Positions 34,442 through 37,161 of a stretch of DNA of 37,161 nt are shown piece after piece. Both the position numbers and the translations under genes were made by a program. Each line of letters starts with the position of its first letter. Position 1 is the first letter of the stretch. The notes beneath the pieces were generated by a model. It did no database searches, was not told the origin of the DNA, and was given only the letters and a program-made list of their open reading frames with translations. The stretch lies in the NCBI GenBank assembly GCA_016795105.1, contig JAEUIH010000074.1, positions 1-37,161 of the forward strand, written 5' to 3'. Origin of the DNA: Planctomyces sp. (GTDB lineage: Bacteria; Planctomycetota; Planctomycetia; Planctomycetales; Planctomycetaceae).

Positions 34442-34473
34442 CACCTGCTGTTCGCAGCAGGTGTTCTTTTTTT
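34442..34473 (+). terminator. Terminator-like UUCG-loop hairpin directly upstream of pheT
   Basis: CACCTGCTG and CAGCAGGTG form a perfect 9-bp stem with a TTCG tetraloop, followed by TTCTTTTTTT. It ends 22 nt before the pheT ATG. It could terminate the upstream secreted-protein transcript, 125 nt after its stop codon. A possible promoter with -10 TACAAT at about 34412-34417 would place the hairpin in the pheT leader, as an attenuator; the -35 (TTCCTG) is weak. Confidence 0.7.
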
Positions 34474-34495
34474 CCCCTTTGATCGTTTGACGCCC

Positions 34496-36520
34496 ATGAT
34501 TGTCAGTCGCAGCTGGCTTAACGACTACGTTCCACTCACAATGCCTGTCGCAGACTGGACAGACCGCCTCACCATGTCCGGCCTGAATCTGGAAGAATTC
34601 CATGATGTCGGCAGCGACGTGGCCGCAGACGTGGAAGTCACCAGTAACCGCCCGGATTGTCTTGGACACATCGGGGTTGCTCGAGAAATCAGCGTCCTGT
34701 ATCAGCTGCCGCTCACCATTCCGCAGGCCCAGGTCGCGGAGTGTTCATCACCCGCCGCTTCCGCGGTTTCTGTTGTTAACGAGTGTCCGGATCTCTGTCA
34801 CGAATACCATGCCCGCGTGATTCGAGGTGTGAAAATCGGACCGAGCCCGGCGTGGCTGCGAGATCGGCTGAACGCTGTTGGAATCAACTCTGTCAACAAT
34901 GTCGTCGATGTGACGAACTATGTCATGCTGGAATGTGGCCAGCCACTGCATGCATTTGATTTCGATAAACTGAACGGTCAAAAAATCATCGTTCGTCGAA
35001 GCCGAAAAGGTGAAACGATCACAGCCATCGATCAGCGACAGTATGTTCTCAACGATGACGTCTGTGTCATCGCCGATGGTACTCGACCTGTCGCTGTTGC
35101 CGGAGTCATGGGTGGTCTTGATACCGAAATCAGCCCATCAACGACAAATGTCCTGATCGAAACAGCCTCCTTTGCACCACTCTCCGTTCGCGCGACTGCC
35201 CGAACGCTGAAGCTGCACAGTCCGTCATCTTACCGTTTTGAGCGCAAGGTTGACCGTCGCCAAATGGACTGGGCTTCTCGAAGATGCTGTGAACTCATCC
35301 TGCAGGTGGCGGGCGGTGAACTTCTGAAAGGCTCTGTCGTTGCCGGCGATGCTCTTCCGCCCCACCGAGAGTCCATCACTCTGCGGTTCGAAAAAGTCTC
35401 GCGACTACTGGGCATTGAGATCCCTGCAGCAACCTGCGTAGATATCCTCAAACGTCTGGGACTAACGTGTACTGGTGAGACTGCCGATCAGGCAACGTTT
35501 GAACCACCTTCGTGGCGCCCCGACCTTCTTCGCGAATGTGACCTGATCGAGGAAATTGCTCGGATTCACGGTTACGAAAACATTCCAACCGATGCCATGC
35601 TGCCCGTCGTATCGACGTCACGCACAGTTCGCGAACGCGTATTAGATGGGATCCGCTCCCACCTGACCTCCTGCGGACTTTACGAAGCTCTGACACTGTC
35701 TTTCGTCAGCGACGCTCAAAGAAACCTGCTGCGACTTCGAGGTGACCTGCCTCCGGTCGGTGTGTCTCATTCCAGTCGAAGCCTCGAAAGCCAGCTGCGA
35801 CAAACGCTGATTCCCAGTCTGCTGCAGTGTCGTCGTCAAAACGAGCGTCACGGAAATCTGAACGCTGAACTCTTTGAGGTCGCCAAAGTCTACCTGGCGG
35901 CCGGGACAGGGCAGGCTGAACACATCGCGGAGCCAACGGTTGCCGGTCTTGTCTGCGGCCGACCATTTCTAATCGTGAAGGGACTCGTCGAATCGCTCGT
36001 CAGAAGCCTCGCGCCTCATGCCAAACTGACATCCGTTCCATGTAGTCTGCCCGAGTTTCTGGCCGGTCGCGGAGCTCAACTGTCGCTGAATGGCCAGCCC
36101 TTCGGATGGATTGCCGAACTGGATTCAAAAGTACTTGAAGCGGCCGATCTTCAGGACCCGGTCACAATGGCCGAAATCGACGTCTATCTTCTGGAACAGG
36201 CCTTTGAAATGTACCGCCATTTCACTCCTCTGCCTCGATTCCCGGCGATCTCACGCGACCTGAACTTTGTCCTGCCGGAAGACACTTCCTGGGATCAGCT
36301 CTCAAAAACGGTTACTGAAGCCGCCGGTGAATTGCTGCATGATGTCAGCTTCGGCGGCCAGTACCGCGGCAAACAGATTGATGCCGACAAAAAGTCATAT
36401 GTGATCACCTGCCGTTTCATGGCTCCGGAACGTACACTCACGGCAGATGAGGTTGAAAACGCGGTTGCGAAAATCCTGACTGCCTGCGAATCTCGATTAA
36501 CGGCCAGACTGCGAGCCTGA
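34496..36520 (+). CDS. pheT: Phenylalanine-tRNA ligase beta subunit lacking the tRNA-binding OB-fold domain
   Basis: 674 residues from the ATG at 34496; a TTG three codons upstream is possible, and no Shine-Dalgarno sequence is visible for either. The N-terminus MIVSRSWLNDYVPL runs only about 40 residues before VEVTSNRPDCLGHIGVARE, so the OB-fold/EMAP-type tRNA-binding insert, which normally sits between them (about 110 residues), is absent. Usual full-length PheT is about 800 residues. The B3/B4 editing domain (about 75-270), B5 (about 285-365), catalytic-like core, and C-terminal FDX-ACB domain (PLPRFPAISRDLNFVL, about 580-672) are present. It charges tRNA-Phe with the alpha subunit, but no pheS lies next to it here. 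panD follows after 48 bp. Confidence 0.95.
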   Translation: MIVSRSWLNDYVPLTMPVADWTDRLTMSGLNLEEFHDVGSDVAADVEVTSNRPDCLGHIGVAREISVLYQLPLTIPQAQVAECSSPAASAVSVVNECPDLCHEYHARVIRGVKIGPSPAWLRDRLNAVGINSVNNVVDVTNYVMLECGQPLHAFDFDKLNGQKIIVRRSRKGETITAIDQRQYVLNDDVCVIADGTRPVAVAGVMGGLDTEISPSTTNVLIETASFAPLSVRATARTLKLHSPSSYRFERKVDRRQMDWASRRCCELILQVAGGELLKGSVVAGDALPPHRESITLRFEKVSRLLGIEIPAATCVDILKRLGLTCTGETADQATFEPPSWRPDLLRECDLIEEIARIHGYENIPTDAMLPVVSTSRTVRERVLDGIRSHLTSCGLYEALTLSFVSDAQRNLLRLRGDLPPVGVSHSSRSLESQLRQTLIPSLLQCRRQNERHGNLNAELFEVAKVYLAAGTGQAEHIAEPTVAGLVCGRPFLIVKGLVESLVRSLAPHAKLTSVPCSLPEFLAGRGAQLSLNGQPFGWIAELDSKVLEAADLQDPVTMAEIDVYLLEQAFEMYRHFTPLPRFPAISRDLNFVLPEDTSWDQLSKTVTEAAGELLHDVSFGGQYRGKQIDADKKSYVITCRFMAPERTLTADEVENAVAKILTACESRLTARLRA

Positions 36521-36568
36521 TTCGGCCTGGTTTTTTTTGTTCTTCATTCTGCCGAACGGCTGAGTACC

Positions 36569-36928
36569 ATGAAACGGATGATGTTGAAGTCCAAGATCCA
36601 TCGAGCGACAGTAACCGAGGCAAACCTGCATTACGAAGGCAGTATCACCATCGATCCGCTGCTGATGGAAGCCACCGATATCGTTCAGTGGGAACAGGTC
36701 GATGTTTATGACATCACCAACGGCAACCGTCTGACAACTTATGCCATCAGCGGCGAACGAGGTTCCGGCGTCATCTGCCTCAACGGTGCTGCCGCTCGAC
36801 TGATCGAAGTCGGTGACCTCGTCATTATCTGCAGTTACGCGGAATTCAGCGAAGAAGAACGTCTCAAGCATCATCCAAAAATCGTGCTCGTCAACGAAAA
36901 CAACGTCGCCTGCGGCTCCGCTGTATAA
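36569..36928 (+). CDS. panD: Aspartate 1-decarboxylase precursor
   Basis: 119 residues. It makes beta-alanine from aspartate for pantothenate and CoA. The self-cleavage site is Gly24-Ser25 in [11 protein letters not shown], exactly the usual position; Ser25 becomes the pyruvoyl cofactor. Also conserved are [35 protein letters not shown] (as ISGERGSG and ICLNGAAA) and the [12 protein letters not shown] strand. The start at MKRMMLKSK aligns with the common MIRTMLQGK start. It lies 48 bp after pheT, possibly cotranscribed. A REP-like element starts 3 nt after its stop codon. Confidence 0.97.
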   Translation: MKRMMLKSKIHRATVTEANLHYEGSITIDPLLMEATDIVQWEQVDVYDITNGNRLTTYAISGERGSGVICLNGAAARLIEVGDLVIICSYAEFSEEERLKHHPKIVLVNENNVACGSAV

Positions 36929-36930
36929 AA

Positions 36931-37087
36931 GTAGCAGGCACTCTCCGAGTGCCGTCCGCCACGTCCCTGAACCGCGTAAGCATGCGATGTCAGGGGATTG
37001 CTACGAAGAACATCGCTGCGCGCATTATGCGTGACGAGGGAATCCGGGCGGACATCGAGCGGACGGCAGACGGAGTCTGCCTGCTAC
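36931..37087. repeat. Inverted pair of F1 REP-like elements (BIME-like) after panD
   Basis: Plus copy 36931-36959 has stem bases CTC/GAG around TCC; minus copy 37059-37087 has GAC/GTC. Both keep the arms GTAGCAGGCA and TGCCGTCCGC. The 99 bp between them contains a further inverted repeat, GCGATGT (36984-36990) with ACATCGC (37010-37016), but no gene. The sequence from 37088 to the window end shows nothing recognisable. Confidence 0.9.
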
Positions 37088-37161
37088 TGATAGGGGTAGG
37101 GAGGACCGATTGATATCGGCTCCCCCCTCCCTCCGAACCGGACTGGCGGATCTCCCGCATC

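Overview
The window looks like chromosomal DNA from a member of the Planctomycetota. No 16S gene or other direct taxonomic marker is present; this is inferred from gene content: a DUF1549/DUF1553 cytochrome-type protein followed by a DUF1501 Tat protein, an ECF sigma factor overlapping a Ser/Thr kinase gene, a kinase fused to a formylglycine-generating-enzyme-like domain, a second kinase with a multi-pass membrane C-terminus, a large TPR + FG-GAP + ASPIC/UnbV lipoprotein, many Tat and lipoprotein signals, and a cell-surface protein with the N-terminal LETRQVPAG-type signature.

Layout. 0.2-2.7 kb: minus-strand hcp (short, class III-like hybrid cluster protein) followed by a protoglobin, a probable nitric-oxide response pair, with two palindromes sharing a half-site upstream. 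2.7-4.3 kb: a small secreted protein and a Tat-exported protein of unknown function. 4.8-8.4 kb: DUF1549/DUF1553 and DUF1501 genes. 8.5-9.1 kb: a ParDE toxin-antitoxin operon whose promoter lies inside a 14-bp-arm palindrome. 9.2-14.8 kb: CRTAC1-like lipoprotein, priA and a histone H1-like gene, all minus strand. 15.2-17.0 kb: lipoprotein MsrB divergent from a GxDLY-SGNH hydrolase. 17.5-20.6 kb: rtcB divergent from an RNase Z-like protein and a ferritin-like protein. 20.8-24.7 kb: a putative M91-type metallopeptidase and an M16 peptidase. 24.9-26.8 kb: tandem paralogous secreted proteins. 26.9-30.2 kb: ECF sigma factor plus kinase-FGE fusion. 30.3-34.3 kb: RTX-like surface protein, membrane kinase and a His/Gly/Arg-rich secreted protein. 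34.5-36.9 kb: pheT lacking its tRNA-binding OB-fold domain, then panD.

The most striking non-coding signal is a dense population of REP-like hairpins in the gaps between genes. I count about fifteen elements in five sequence families. Most have TCC or CTCC in the loop, three families begin with GTAG, and two families show compensatory base changes in the stem. They sit at or just after stop codons, and in two genes the TAG of the GTAG head is itself the stop codon. No transposase that could mobilise them lies in the window.

Limits: everything here comes from reading the sequence. Domain names rest on motif recognition, and start codons on Shine-Dalgarno-like sequences and family length. No tRNA, rRNA, CRISPR array, intact insertion sequence or prophage was seen.
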